This document shows, one piece after another, positions 40,808-53,300 of a DNA stretch of 64,000 bases (the stretch's first letter is position 1; each line of letters begins with the position of its first letter). Origin of the DNA: Porphyra umbilicalis (Eukaryota > Rhodophyta > Bangiophyceae > Bangiales > Bangiaceae); the NCBI GenBank assembly GCA_002049455.2, contig KV918768.1:310001-374000 (forward strand), given 5' to 3'. The position numbers and the translations under genes are program-made. The notes beneath the pieces were generated by a model. That model was given only the letters and a program-made list of their open reading frames with translations, searched no databases and was not told the origin of the DNA.

Positions 40808-41345
40808 GCGGACCCCCCCATGAAGACACCGTACTGGACGGTTTTGGACATTTTCAAGCTCAGATGGATGCGCCATACAGTTCCTGGAACCCGTCACGGC
40901 TGTCCTTACACCGACAGAAGCGTCTGGATGTGACGCATTCAGCCCTGGGCATGCAGAGCGCGGAAACACTCCACTGTGCGCTGTACGCGGCAAGCACAAA
41001 GGGCTGTAGCGCCTGCGAGTGCAGAAGCGTGCGGCACCTGCCCATAATTGATCGCCTGAGGCAGTGCAAGCGCGCTGGGTGCGGCAATCTCCCTGGTGTC
41101 CTCACAGTAAGCAGACAAAAAGTAGGCGGTGACCTTTGACTTGGAGGCGACACAGAATGACACAAAATGACTGCCCACGTCCAGGACAGCAAACGGAACC
41201 GTAGCTACTATGCTACTACGGAGCAACACAGCCACTCGTCAGTGGGATGGCGCCAGTGTAGACCTGTGTGTGTGGGCAGAAAGGCTCTTGTGTGCCGCGC
41301 CCGATTGCGCAATGCCACATCTACAGTAGGACCGCAATGAATCAA

Positions 41346-41467
41346 GGCTACATATCAGCCACACTACGTACATCATGCCTCTTGAAGAGCCAGAGCGCCA
41401 CCTACAGGCTACATATCAGCCACACTACGTACATCATGCCTCTTGAAGAGCCAGAGCGCCACCTACA
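41346..41467. repeat. 61-bp tandem duplication
   Basis: 41346-41406 and 41407-41467 are identical, apparently without a mismatch (GGCTACATATCAGCCACACT... to ...GCGCCACCTACA). A very recent duplication or replication slip. Confidence 0.93.
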
Positions 41468-42700
41468 ATGCCCCACGACGCCCCAGTATCCAGTCCCCTG
41501 CATTCCCTGAAGCGCCACGGCCCTCCCGTAGAACCTCATACAGGACCGCATACAGCTGTACGCCCTACGGGACAGAAACCTCAAGGTTGAGGTTTTCGCA
41601 GGGCCCCGCAGTCGGCCAGACCAGAAACCTCAACAAAACCTCAATAATTGCAGTTTAATTGGCTCACAGTGGCTCTCAGTATAGAGCCTCTGAGCAACGA
41701 GCATCAGTGATTGGCTGCTGTGACTAGAGATGGATGGCTCCCAGACGTTCCTTCAGGGCATTAATGCTGGCCTCAATTTTATTGAAATTAGTACTACTCG
41801 CCGACCATCGTCGTCTGCCGTCAAGACGGGGTGGGAAGAAGACGACCGGCGTCCGAGCCGCCGCCTCGACCCTACGTGCACAGCCAGGTTGTGCCAACCG
41901 CATCACTGAGCCGATCCGTCAACGCCTCTCGTCGTCGTCCAGCACCCAAACCACACCATCACGAATCCGTGGCACCAGCATCGCCCTCACCCCGAGCCAA
42001 ACCATCACTCTGTCTCCCCCCCCCACTCACCATTAACGAAACCAAGAAAGGACAAAAACGACCAAGGAGAGAGCACACAGAAGGGAGGCATACGAGTCAC
42101 CAAGTGTATGGAATGAATAAAGCTGCAAGTCAGATAGCGTCTCACAACGAAGCAGACCAAAGAGGAGAAACCCCGTCGCAACCACCGCCACTCCTCGAGG
42201 CCAACCCAACGACAGAGCCACCAAAGTTCATCCACGCGTCACATAGCTACGCCCCCCCCATTGCCGCACACAACAGAAATCCCGGGCGACAGTGACGCCT
42301 CTCCTACCCCGTCATTCACAAAGAAGAAATGTAGTCAAACCGAATGAGAGAAGGAGAAACGAGCAAGCGATACAAGGGCGGGGGACCGCGGGAGGGGTGG
42401 CAGCGGAAGTGACTGCGGGGGGAGGGGGGCATGGGGGGGGGGGGGGGGAGAAATAGGGGAAAGACGTCCACTGTAGAAGGCACGTCGTCACACGGCCACC
42501 AAGAGCGCCACCACATCTCCCGTGTAGCAAGAAAAGGTCAGGTCACTCCCTCACACTCACAATTGCCAAAAGAAGCGCCCAAGAACGGTGCCACACACAG
42601 TCAAGCCGGAAGCTCCGAATCATTGTGGACGACGGGGTGGGGGACGCGGTGCGCGGTGCGAAGACTTGGGTGTGTCATCGCGCTGGCAGCGATGGTCTGT

Positions 42701-44377
42701 GAAGCAGTTGTCCAATCAAAGGCCGGCGCGCGTCACAGCGAGACGGATGCTCGTCCTTATTTAATCCTATATATAGCCGCAAAATTGAGAAATCCACGGG
42801 ATAAGACTGAGGATCGGTTTTCCCATACAGCCACATCGATTCTCGAGGTTGGTTCGACGCGTTTCTGAGATCGTACTGTATTGATCCACAGATTGGCTCA
42901 GGACCGTCTGTCAACTATTCCGAAGGATCGTCCTGAGGCGATCCCACACCCGATGTGGGGCGAGACATGGAATTAATCAGCACTCTATCCTGCGAGCTCT
43001 TCCAGTGCTCCCGTCTAGTCTATTAGGGACTTTTGGCAGTTCTTTTATCGGCACCTTTTGTGGGTTCTTTGTGGGGACGCCATGGCCACGAGATATTCAT
43101 CCCCACAAATGCACTGCGACTTTTGGCCCCTCAACTGACGACAGATTGTGGGCAGCCCCCAGCACTTGTTCGCAATTGCAACACGGAGCTACAACATTTT
43201 TTCGCCGCGGGCCGGCTGCTGGCACCATGGACGTTTACTCGCAGCCGGCCCGCTGTCTTCAGTGACGTTCGCCATGGTCGCCATCGTCGAGTACTCCATT
43301 GGCAGTGTCCACCATGCGCGGCGTCGCCTAAAGATTCTTGGTGCGGAACGAGAACAACACCCCTGTCGCCACGTACCACGGCACGCCAATGCGCGCGGGC
43401 GCCAGCACGGCTCACTATGCTTAGAAGCACAGAAAATTTTAGCTTAGGACGCAGGGAAAGGGGGCAGGGAGGGGGGAGCAGCGAGAGGGAGCGGAAGTTG
43501 CCCGTGTGCAAGCCGAGGTGGTTGATCTGACGTCGATGGGCCGTCAGTCCGCAGTCGCTGCAAAGAAATCCGATGTGGGACGCCACGTTACATGAAATTA
43601 ATCGACCAGACGCTCCCCACAGATGATGCGAGGTCGTCGGGACGGGACCCCTCCACACGAGAAATGGGATCGCAATGGTGGGAAGATGCGCCTCTGACAG
43701 TAAACGTGTCCTACGTGGCGCCCCAGATGCCCACAAAGCTCCCCACAAATCAGTTGCCAAAAGTCTCTATTCTCAAGATCATCTGGAGGATCATCTGCGG
43801 AAACTTCAGGAACAATGCCCCAGATAGTCCTCAGGATCAAACTGAGAACCAGGCAACGGACTAGCCCATGGCAGGAGCAGTTGCACAAGTGGACACGTCG
43901 CTTTGTCGCCCAAGTGCGGTTGATCTTGGAGGGTCTTGCAACCGGGAACGACGCAAAACGTGCAGATCTGACTACCGGAACGTTGCTCGTCTCTGGCGCA
44001 CGCACCTGAGTCTCGGGAGAGCCTCGTCGTGGTGCATTGCCTCTGCACCGCCCTCCCCCACCGTTTCTCCTGCAACCTTGTCCTTGTATGCTGCTGTTAT
44101 CGTACTGCCCCCGCTCCGTGCATATGCCCAGCTCGTGGTGTCACCTCTCCTCGCGTGGCACTGTGTACCGTCTCTATATGAGGATTTCTTTGTTCTGCTT
44201 TCCCTCTGTGGTTGCGTTCTTGAGTTTGACCGTCTTATGCTTGACTATCCGTGTACACAAAAGGCCTCTCCCTGGACTGACGTCTAGTGTGTGTCACTAC
44301 CACTAAACTTGGGTGACTGCTCGTGCTCTTACAGAACGTGTTATTCCGCAGTGTACGACCACGGCACAAAAGAAGAC
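42701..44377. other. Gene-less flank upstream of transposase copy B
   Basis: No gene seen. An imperfect direct repeat (CCGATGTGGG-CG, then ACATG-AATTAATC) occurs at about 42951-42979 and 43568-43600. Short GGAT/ATCC words are common near 42790-42950 and 43780-43850, as in the flank of element A, so this probably holds the element's terminal region. Confidence 0.4.
43207..43253. repeat. 13-bp perfect inverted repeat
   Basis: GCGGGCCGGCTGC at 43207-43219 and its exact reverse complement at 43241-43253, with a 21-nt spacer. A stable hairpin of unknown role. Confidence 0.8.
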
Positions 44378-47365
44378 ATGAAGCGTCGCCGGCGTGGCCC
44401 GCGAGGTGCTGCCTTCTTTCATCTCAATGATGGGAACCTAATGCACATGGAAGAGCAGCAAGCGTCATCAGGCTCGGCTGCCCGTACTGGCGGCTTGGAG
44501 GATCCTGAAAGCAGCGTCGCAAACCAAACCCCAGATGATTCAGGCACCAGGGAGGCACCAGCGCATTCTGTGGGAGACTATGAGGACGTTGCTCTATCCT
44601 CCGACTCTGGGCGTGACGGGTGTCCCTCAGATGACTCGGAATTCTCCTTCGAGGGGGACCGCGATCTTGGGGGCTTTGTATCACGTCGCGAGTTCGTGTG
44701 CTTCGGTTACCTGTACGGCAGAGCGCGCGTCACGCTGAGGCAGTACGACATTATGCGAGAGGCAGAAAACTCCTTTGATCCGACAGAAAAATGGCCGTCG
44801 CGGTGGCGCTTGCGAAAACTGCGCGAGCACATGTTGAAGTCTGCAATACCCCTACGACGGGAGACGACAACACGCCAGCTACCTGGTGGAAAAGGGAAAG
44901 CCATGCGTAAACTGCCGAACGTGGAAGTGTCGTACATTACGTTTTCTGAGCACATAAAGAGGGACTTTGCGGATCCTGTAACAGCAGCACTGTTCCACAA
45001 CAAAGGGGACTCTCGAATGGGCACAGTCGAGCGACCGGCCGAATTCTTTCAAACAGTGGCGGCCAGGGACCCCGCCAGGTTTAATATGAACAGGGTCTTC
45101 TTCCGTGACGAACACAGCTTTGACATTGGATGCACCGCCAAGATCTCTTTTGATGAAGCGACCGTGTTCGAGGCCCGCTTGTAAAGCACCTCCATGGCGC
45201 CTGACGGATGCGTAACCACATCGGCGTCCACGTATGCTCCTGAACGCACGTTGCGGGTAGGTGACTCACTCGCGCTGTTTGAGGCGCTCCCCGGGTTTAT
45301 GCCGCCAGAGCGCTGGGCGTCCTGTTTCACGGAAGAGCGCCGTGTTACGCTACGCTTCACGCGGTCCGGTGGCGTGTTTGTTATCGCCGTACGGGAGTCC
45401 ACCGAGCATGAAAAGGATTCATGGTCAGCTTTGACTGCCGCCAGCCCCTTAGAGCTGTCAAATGTGCCTCAGCCCTGCGAAGACAACCTTTCCGAGAAGG
45501 ACCCATATGTGCTGTACGTGTCGCTGTACGGCGACGAGTTCAATGTGCATAAGCGTCGCCGCGGAAGCCTGGAGGGCTACTACGGGGGTTACACATCGCT
45601 GTTCTTGGAGGATCGTGCGTATTATGTCCGTCCTCTCTTTTACCTCCCCCCAGGAGCAAGCCCGGATGCCCTGCTCAAAAAAATCGTCGACGACTTGATA
45701 ATAGCGGGTAAGGAGGGCTTGGCTGTCTATGACGCCTTCAAAAAGGAGAGTGTTGTCATTCGGGTGTACCTGTGCCTCGGTGTATTTTAGTTCCCCATGG
45801 CCGCCAAGTTCTCCAACTCAATAGGCGCCCCAGGCACAGAGCACTGCACAAGCTGCGACATTGTGCAAACAAAAACACTCACAAAAAGGAAGGAGAGAGC
45901 GATGAGCAGCACGGTATCTTTCAATGTGAAGGACTCACGGTACTCAAGAACGCAAGAGCGAACTTCTCTCATCATGTCTGTCATAAAGAACAAACCAGGA
46001 CTATCGACAGACGCAGTGAAGGACGCACTCCTGTTGAATGGCATTACGGACAAGGCAAGCAGTCTAATGATGCGCCTGGCCGAGGCCCGGGCACCTGGGA
46101 CGTTTGACTTACCAGAGCACGTCATAGTTGCTCCTTCACATCTACTATAGTACAACATCGGCTCACACCTCCTGATGGAAGCGTACGAGGCGCTCTCAGT
46201 TGAGCAGCGAGACAAGTTCATGCGGGAAATGCGCCGAAGTGCGAAGCATGTTCCGACACACACAATCCTGTCCTCATTCGAGCCAGAAAAAATGTGTGGC
46301 ACCACTCTGTCAATGTCAGACTATGCAGTGCTGATCACAGTAGGTCCCACTGTCCTACAGTACCTCGTGCACAGCACGGCCACGTCACCTCACGCACGTG
46401 CTGCTCTCAGAGGTCTCAAGGCCCTGCGACGGTTTTCCACGGCACTGTTCTATGTGCCAACACCCTTTTCGGACGGGGAGAAGGCCATGAGAGAGCGGCC
46501 GACCGTCGCTGAGCTCCAAGTTATGGGCGAGAGCCTCATGATTGAGCTGCGTAGACTGTTACCCTTTAACGGAAGTTGGGAGAGACTATCCGTACACCGT
46601 GTACTGGAACTGTTATATCGCACCCTCCCACTTGCGCAGCTGGGGTCAGCGATATGTGAGCTCATTTTCGAAAAGTTCCACCAACATTCGAAGCGGGAGG
46701 TGAGCCAGAGTAACAGTCGGAACCCCGCTGAGGACTCCATGCAAAGGTGGAGAGACACAGAGCAGTACTCAAGGGTTCTGTACATGCCCGGCGCACATGG
46801 GATTCCTGCTTCGTGGCTTCTTGGTCAAGAAGGCCAGCCACTGAAGTCTGTCACTTTTCGTAGCCTCGGTCCTCACAAACGACAATCACTGTCCACCAAC
46901 ATGCGCTGGCGTCCAAGAACAGCCGCGCGCACGGTTCTGGGATCCACGGAGGAGTTCTGGCGAAGTCGTGCGCTCAACGCAACTCTGGCATTCTGGCGTC
47001 AAGCCACGCAAGCGCATCGACCTTCTGTCCTCCGAAAAGGGTCCACAGTGTCTCTGCATGAGAACGGAGCCACCCCCGAACACGAGTCCGGCTCCGATCT
47101 GTTTGATAGCAGAGAATTGCACTTTGTCCGTGTGCAGTCCATTGGAACAATCGATGGCGAGCTCCATGTCGCCTGTGAGACCTGGAAGATACCAGCGATG
47201 GCATTCAGCGTCTTGGGACAGCCCGCTGAAGTCACAATCGACACTGAAGCTGGATTGTCTTTGATACCAGCTGACCATGTGAGACAACTTTCCTTCGTTC
47301 AGCCCTGCGGGCAGCACAACGTGATGTTCACCAAGAGATCTGGCTTCCACTTCAAAAGGGGATGA
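44378..47365 (+). pseudogene. CACTA/TNP2-like transposase, copy B
   Basis: Starts MKRRRRGPRG and spans exactly 995 codons plus stop, the same length as the intact copy at 27165-30152, with high similarity throughout (for example LYGDEF, GSLEGYYGGYTSL, MAAKFSNSIGAPGTEHC, ICELIFEKFHQ, and the end FTKRSGFHFKRG). The frame never shifts but is cut by three in-frame stops: TAA at 45182, TAG at 45788 and TAG at 46148. The second replaces the Asp of VFDFP, the proposed second catalytic residue. It is inactive as it stands unless stops are read through. The lack of indels indicates fairly recent decay. Confidence 0.75.
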
Positions 47366-47610
47366 CTGGGGGCGTTTTTGCCAATGCGGCTGCGGTAGGA
47401 TGGGGCTGAGTGGAAGAGTATATTGTGTTATCTGGATGTCTCACCTCACCGAGCAAAACGAGCAATATTGTCAAGGCAGTATCACACGAAAAAGTAGATG
47501 AAGAAAGCACACAAACCTCCACGCCCCACCGGGAACGTCGGAAGTAAGAGCTCAGGACCCGGAGACTATCAAACAAAAGAAAATCAGTGGTAACCAGAAA
47601 CATGTCTTAC
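47366..47610. other. Convergent 3' spacer of element B
   Basis: The 245 bp between the stops of the transposase-like (+) and JmjC (-) genes. It presumably holds both polyadenylation regions, though no clear AATAAA signal is seen on either strand. Confidence 0.4.
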
Positions 47611-48902
47611 TCAAGAGGCACCCTTCCGCCCCCCCCCCCCGAGCACCTTCAGCTTGTCCACCAACAGGTACACGCTGCTGTTGGACAGCCGCTGCACCAG
47701 TACAGGAGCATGGCATCCGGCCAGGTCCTTAGAAGTCGGCAGACCCTGGCGGAGCCGATCGTGCTCTGCATCGAACATGACAGGTGCACACCGCCGGCAG
47801 CACAGTGGCGCGTTAGGAACCGCATCATCACCGAGCTGCTCAATGCACGCCGGGCAGACAACCGCAGAAATTCATGTGACCACACCACAGTGAGGGCATG
47901 AAGCGCCGTCAACAGAGTAATCTGTAGCAGTTCCCTCCATCTCGTTCGGGAGCACTAAGGGCTCACCCTCCGGCTGGATCGCATTTTCGACGATAAACCG
48001 CTGAACAGCTCGTGATGTGCTTCCAAGGGCCACAGCAGTGGGCTTTTTGCCTCCCCAGCCTGGCTGAGAGTCCACTTCCATGAAGGTAACAACACTGTTG
48101 AGGTACTCTTCTAAGTACGACACCATCACGGCGACATCTCGTCGGAACTCTGCTGGCTCCCACGCTTCATAGGTCTTTGCATCGCCGCACCACCACTCCC
48201 CGTCGGCTAGCTTCTGAGCGGCAAGCACCAGCAACTTTTCGAAAGGGATGTGGATTGTGAGCTTCGTACGCCAGTGTGCGGCATGTTCGATCGCATAGGA
48301 GAGCCAACCCGTGCATGCCAGGTTCACAGCAGAGGCTATGTTTGGTCCCCCGTTGAAACCACTGTGCAGTACTCCGTACCCCGTCACAAAAAAGTCCCCA
48401 GTCTCCATCGTGTGGAACCCCACGCGAACGCCATGCGCTAAAAACAAAGTCGCAGGCCAAAGGCACGCTTTCACGGCGATTACCTCCCATACATCCCCTC
48501 CAGCCGCTGCCAGTACAGCGGGGTCCATGTGTTCTCGCATGACGCGCTCGGCTCGCGGACGTTCGGGGGCAGGAATAAAACACCAAAACTTATTTGAGCC
48601 CTTCTGCAAGTACGATGAGGACTGCAGCAGACTGTCCTCCACGTGCCAGCTGAAGTGGGACCCTCTGGTCCCAGCGTAAAGCAGGTTGGTGTTTATCCCT
48701 TCGTACGGAGACGCGGCACCGAGCATGGTGTGGTGTTTTAGAGTGCGTGGATTCTCAAAGTGCTCACGAGGAGGAACGGGAGCCGCAATGGCGGTACAGG
48801 AAGGGTCGCCAAGGCTCCTGCTGCACCCATCCTCGTTTCGAGGTGACATATCTGAAAGATAGTACACATCGATTGGTCTTGGCACACCGCCCATCACCAT
48901 CT
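47611..48902 (-). pseudogene. JmjC-C5HC2 protein, copy B (5'-truncated)
   Basis: Homology begins at VMGGVPRPIDVYYLSDM next to the satellite, so JmjN and the upstream linker are lost. The JmjC core is conserved: GINTNLLYAGTRGSHFSWHV with the HVE ligands, and YGVLHSGFN with the third His. The zinc finger starts CPHCGVVT and is cut by TGA at 47872-47874, where the other copies have Trp. The same frame then continues ISAVVCPACIEQL, CCRRCAP and LVQRLSNSSVYLL to a stop at 47611. Upstream, the open frame runs into satellite sequence, which is not part of the gene. Remnant of an element-borne demethylase-like gene. Confidence 0.8.
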
Positions 48903-48905
48903 TCT

Positions 48906-50050
48906 CGGGCCCGCCCCACCGGCGCGGCGGTCCCGAGTAGTGAGTCTGGTCGTCCCCGCCCTCTGTCAGGGCGAGGGACAACTGGATCGGCTGAGGACAC
49001 GCGATTTCGCATCCCCGGCTGAGCTTGTCGCTACCCTCCACTCGGGCCCGCCCCACCGGCGCGGCGGTCCCGAGTAGTGAGTCTCGTCGTCCTCGCCCTC
49101 TGTCAGGGCGAGGGACGGCCACGTCCGCCGGGTACACGCCTTTTCGCCAACCCGGCAGACCGTTGCCTTTGCGCTCAACTCGGGCCCGCCCCACCGGCGC
49201 GGCGGTCCCGAGTAGTGAGTCTGTTAGTCCCCGCCCTCTGTCAGGGCGAGGGACTGCTGGATCGGCTGGGGACACGCGTTTTCGCATCCCCGGCTGACGC
49301 TAGTTGCCACCCTCTTCTCGGGCCCGCCCCACCGGCGCGGCGGTCCCGAGAAGTGCGTCTCGTCGTCCTCGCCCTCTGTCAGGGCGAGGGACGGCCACGT
49401 CCGCCGGGTACACGCCTTTTCGCCAACCCGGCAGACCGTTGCCTCTGCGCTCAACTCGGGCCCGCCCCACCGGCGCGGCGGTCCCGAGTAGTGAGTCTGG
49501 TCGTCCCCGTCCTCTGTCAGGGGGAGGGACGGCTGGATCGGCTGACGACACGCGATTTCGCATCCCCGGCTGACGCTAGTTGCCACCCTCCACTCGGGCC
49601 CGCCCCACCGGCGCGGCGGTCCCGAGTAGTGAGTCTCGTCGTCCTCGCCCTCTGTCAGGGCGAGGGACGGCCACGTCCGCCGGGTACACGCCTTTTCGCC
49701 AACCCGGCAGACCGTTGCCTTTGCACTCCACTCGGGCCCGCCCCACCGGCGCGGCGGTCTTGAGTAGTGAGTCTGGTCGTCCCCGCCCTCTGTCAGGGCG
49801 AGGGACTGCTGGATCGGCTGGGGACACGCGTTTTCGCATCCCCGGCTGACGCTAGTCGCTACTCTCCACTCGGGCCCGCCCCACCGGCGCGGCGGTCCCG
49901 AGAAGTGAGTCTCGTCGTCCTCGCCCTCTGTCAGGGCGAGGGACTGCTGGATCGGCTGGGGACACGCGTTTTCGCATCCCCGGCTGACGCTAGTCGCTAC
50001 CCTCCACTCGGGCCCGCCCCACCGGCGCGGCGGTCTCGAGAAGCGAGTCA
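48906..50050. repeat. 138-bp hairpin satellite, 9 units in A/B alternation
   Basis: CGGGCCCGCCCCACCGGCG recurs at 48906, 49043, 49181, 49319, 49457, 49595, 49733, 49871 and 50009, a period of 137-138 bp. Through most of the array two unit types alternate: one contains TTTTCGCATCCCCGGCTGA, the other TTTTCGCCAACCCGGCAGAC, giving a 276-bp higher-order repeat. Each unit has a CTCGGG...CCCGAG stem and CTCGCCCT-5 nt-AGGGCGAG. The array fills the space between the truncated JmjC gene of element B and the C gene of element C, ending about 260 bp before that gene's start. ORFs across it are artefacts. Confidence 0.92.
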
Positions 50051-50308
50051 TGTGGTCCTCGTTCTGAATTGGTGCTGGCCGCGTCCGAGTTTGTTACACT
50101 CGAGCCTTGCTCTCGGTCCGCTGTGTCAGTTCTCTCGTGAGATCGGCAGCGCCTCGACGGGGGGGGGGCTCCCCAAGAGGCTGGATTTGCATCCCCACCC
50201 CAGTGTGTGGCAGGAGCCTTATGGACTTCTTTGAAAGGCCACCACTGCCACCCGTGGCTGCGTGACCCAGAGCCTGTGAGGTGTTCGCTGTCCCCGGTGG
50301 CTTCCACG

Positions 50309-53300
50309 ATGCACGGCGCCGACGATGCGTGGACAGTCGGCGGCAGTGGTCAAGCAGACCGTGGCGGTCGCGCTCCGGACTGTCCAGATCCGAGCGACAG
50401 CCGGCTGCGCAGCAATCGGCGCCGTGCTGCTCGGTCCAGGCGTGGCGCTCTGACCCAGGCGCAAGCCCTCCAGGCCGAGGCCGCGGTGGCCGCCCGTCAT
50501 GCGGCGCAGATGCTGGCGGCAGCCCGGGCCGCGCAGCGCGCCGAGGAGCTTGCGCGGAGAGCTGCGCCCGGCCAGGGACCGATTTCTCGGCCGGTCGCTG
50601 TGCAGTCGCTCGCCAGTTGCGGTGCCAAGCAACGTGGGCATGCCAACAATGACGATGGGCCTTACCTGCCGTTGGGCGATGCGGCCGATAGCGGATCTGC
50701 GCTCGACAACGCTCCTGGTACCGAGTCGCGCGCGCGCTCAGAGCTCGAGATCCCGGCCAGCGCAGGCGGACCCGGGCGAAGCCGCCACTGGGTGGCTCAC
50801 GACGCGCCAGGCCATCGACCAAGTGTCGCGCCGTATGGAGCGGCAATCGCAATGCCGGATGGCGACGACGGCCCTCGAGATGCGCGTCGAAAAGGGCCGG
50901 GGTCGGATCGAGCCTCAATGCATGGTGCTCAGGGCGCTGATCCGCGCTCCCTCGGGCCCGAGGGAGCGGCCCCAAGCTTGGAATCGCTGGTGGCGATCTT
51001 CAACGACGCACGGCGCTCGCTGGTTGGTCAAACTGGAGGGTTCTTCCTGGCCCAAGGTCGCATGGTTTTAACCGTGCTCGGAATTGCCGGGCCGAGGTTC
51101 CTTCCGAGCCCACGTCAATTGCGAGCAATGCGAAATTGCCCAGGGGGATGTGGCGATGCGAAGGCCTTTGATTCGCTGCTGGTGTCCACTGTAAGGATAT
51201 TGCAAGGCGGTAACGGCTCGATGGTCAGCCCTGTTGACACGGCCGCGCGCCTTGTCCAAGGCGCCCTCGAGGCGCACGCGTGCAGCGGCGCTTGCCAACC
51301 ACCATCACGCTCCACTTCCCCGACGGCCGCAGCAGTGTGCCACCTTGCCCCGCCTCCTGCCGAGGTATCCTCTGCAGCAAAACGGTCGCCCGCGGCGCGC
51401 TCCCCCTCCCCTCCTCACAAGCGTTTTCGAGAGTGTGTTTCCGAGGACGACAACCGCCGTCAGATGCATTGGATGCCGGCAGCTGCAGCACGTGCGCGGC
51501 CAGAGCCCACCTCCCTGGCGCGCTCACGTAAGGTGAGCACACGGCTGCTGCCCCCCCCTCGTCCCGTCGGCCCTCGGATTCTGTTTCCACGGGCGGCCAC
51601 GCGTTACGTCGAGCTCTTTGCCGGTGACGTGACGTCGCCCGCCGATGGGTCCCCCGTCTCGCCTCGCATTATTGACGGCATTTTGCTCTGGTTGCTGCAT
51701 CGGGATGGGAGTGAGGGTCAATTCGGTGGTCTGCGAGTGCTGACATCATTAGACGCTGCAGATGTTTCCGCAGCTGGGGGCGGTGACCGGGCTTCAATGG
51801 ATCGGGCTTGTCACGGTGTGCGCCAGAGGCTTGTGTTCAGTGCGGGCACAGTACTGATACCTGTGCGTTCTGGCCGACTTTGGTGGGGCATTGTGGTAGG
51901 GTCCCTGGACCACATGGTCCAGGTGGTGGTTGAGGCAGAGCGTCACGGTAGGGCGCTCGTGGGGGCCGCGGACCGCGACCCGGCGCTTGTGGTGGTCAAC
52001 ACGTCTTTGGAGGGAATGGGCGCAGGTGGCTGGGACGAGCGGGTGGTGGACCGACTGTTCCTCGTGCTGGCAACAGCCATCTGCCGGACGATTCTGCGGA
52101 CGTCCAACTCGCCTGGGACGCTCGCGAGGGTGGCTGAGACGCTGCGGCGGCTGGCGCCGGTCGTGGTCGTCGAGACGAGCAGAGGCGAGCCCCACGACTG
52201 AGCGGAGAGGCTACTTGCCTTCTTCACGCTTCTGCAGTCGGCCACGCCTGGCGCTGCCCGTGCTTTGTTGCGAAACCCTCGTGGGCGTGGCTGGGGAAAG
52301 GCGCACGCACCTCGACGCCTTCGCGGCCTCGTACGACGCGTCGTGGACGCTCATCGCCCGGGAAGGGACAATTTTGATGAGGACGAGCCCGCTGTGGAGC
52401 TTTTGAATGGACGGGATCTCTCTGAGGACGAGATTGAGAGCACAAATACCCTGGCGCACCACAATAGCGAGGATGGGGGGGAGGGGGGCAGAGACAGCTT
52501 TGGTGGGAGTGGAAGAGGCGGCTCTCGTGGGAGTGGCGGAGGAACCGGGAGCCACTCTGGCAGCAGCGCACGCGGCAGCGGCAGCGTCTGCAGGGACAGG
52601 CGCCGGCAAGAGTGCAGCAGTCGAAGCAACTCTGGTGGCGGGCGACACCGAGCTATGGACCAGCACGACGGCGCCGATCATGCTCCACTTCTGAGCGATA
52701 TCGCCGCCGCCGGTGAGCGCCATGGTGGCCACGGCGGCGGCGCCCACGGCGACGACGACGCTGATGCGCGTGCTCGTCGTGTGCGCCGCGAGAGTGACCG
52801 CGGTGCGCAAGTCGAGGGTGATGGTGGTCGCGAGAGCGGGCACCAAGGTGAGGCGCGCGCCAGTGCTCGTGGTAATGCTGGCGCTGGAGCTGATGTTCGT
52901 GCTGCTGGAGCTGGCGCCATCCGTGACAATGTTGGAGTTCCAGATGATGGTGGCGCCGCAGGTCAACGCCAAGGAGGCGACCGCGGCGGAGCGCACGGTG
53001 ACGACGGCGCTGTGGCGGGTGGTCGTGGTCCTCGCCGCGATCGTGACGGCGGTTTGCAAGACGGGGGTGATGGCGATGGCGAGGGCGGTCACCAAGGCGG
53101 AGCGCACGCCGGTGCTCGCGGTGACGGTGTTGCTGGACCGGATGTTGAAACTGGTGGAGTTGGCGCTCGTGACGACCAAGTTCTAGTCAGGCGGGATGGC
53201 CCCGAAGACGGCCAACGCCAGGGTGGCGACCGCAGCGGCGCACAAGGCGACGACGACGCTGATGCGCGTGCTCGTCGTGCGCGCCGCGATCGTGCCCGAG

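Larger units (their letters stand above)
39890..42700. other. No gene recognised
   Basis: The left part (39890-40600) is C-rich with Pro/His-rich chance ORFs. The remainder is of ordinary composition with no domain or RNA gene seen. A G-rich tract lies at 42416-42450. Repeats inside this stretch are listed separately. Confidence 0.4.
44378..48902. mobile_element. CACTA-like element B, inverted and truncated
   Basis: Transposase-like gene on + and JmjC gene on -, convergent with 245 bp between them, so the element lies in the opposite orientation to elements A and C. It ends abruptly at about 48902 within the JmjC gene, where the 138-bp satellite begins. JmjN and the C gene are missing. Both genes carry in-frame stops. 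Confidence 0.65.

Noticed and set aside
48906-50050. N-terminal extension of JmjC copy B into the satellite, and plus-strand ORFs there
   Set aside because: Homology to the other JmjC copies stops at 48902; the rest is tandem repeat.
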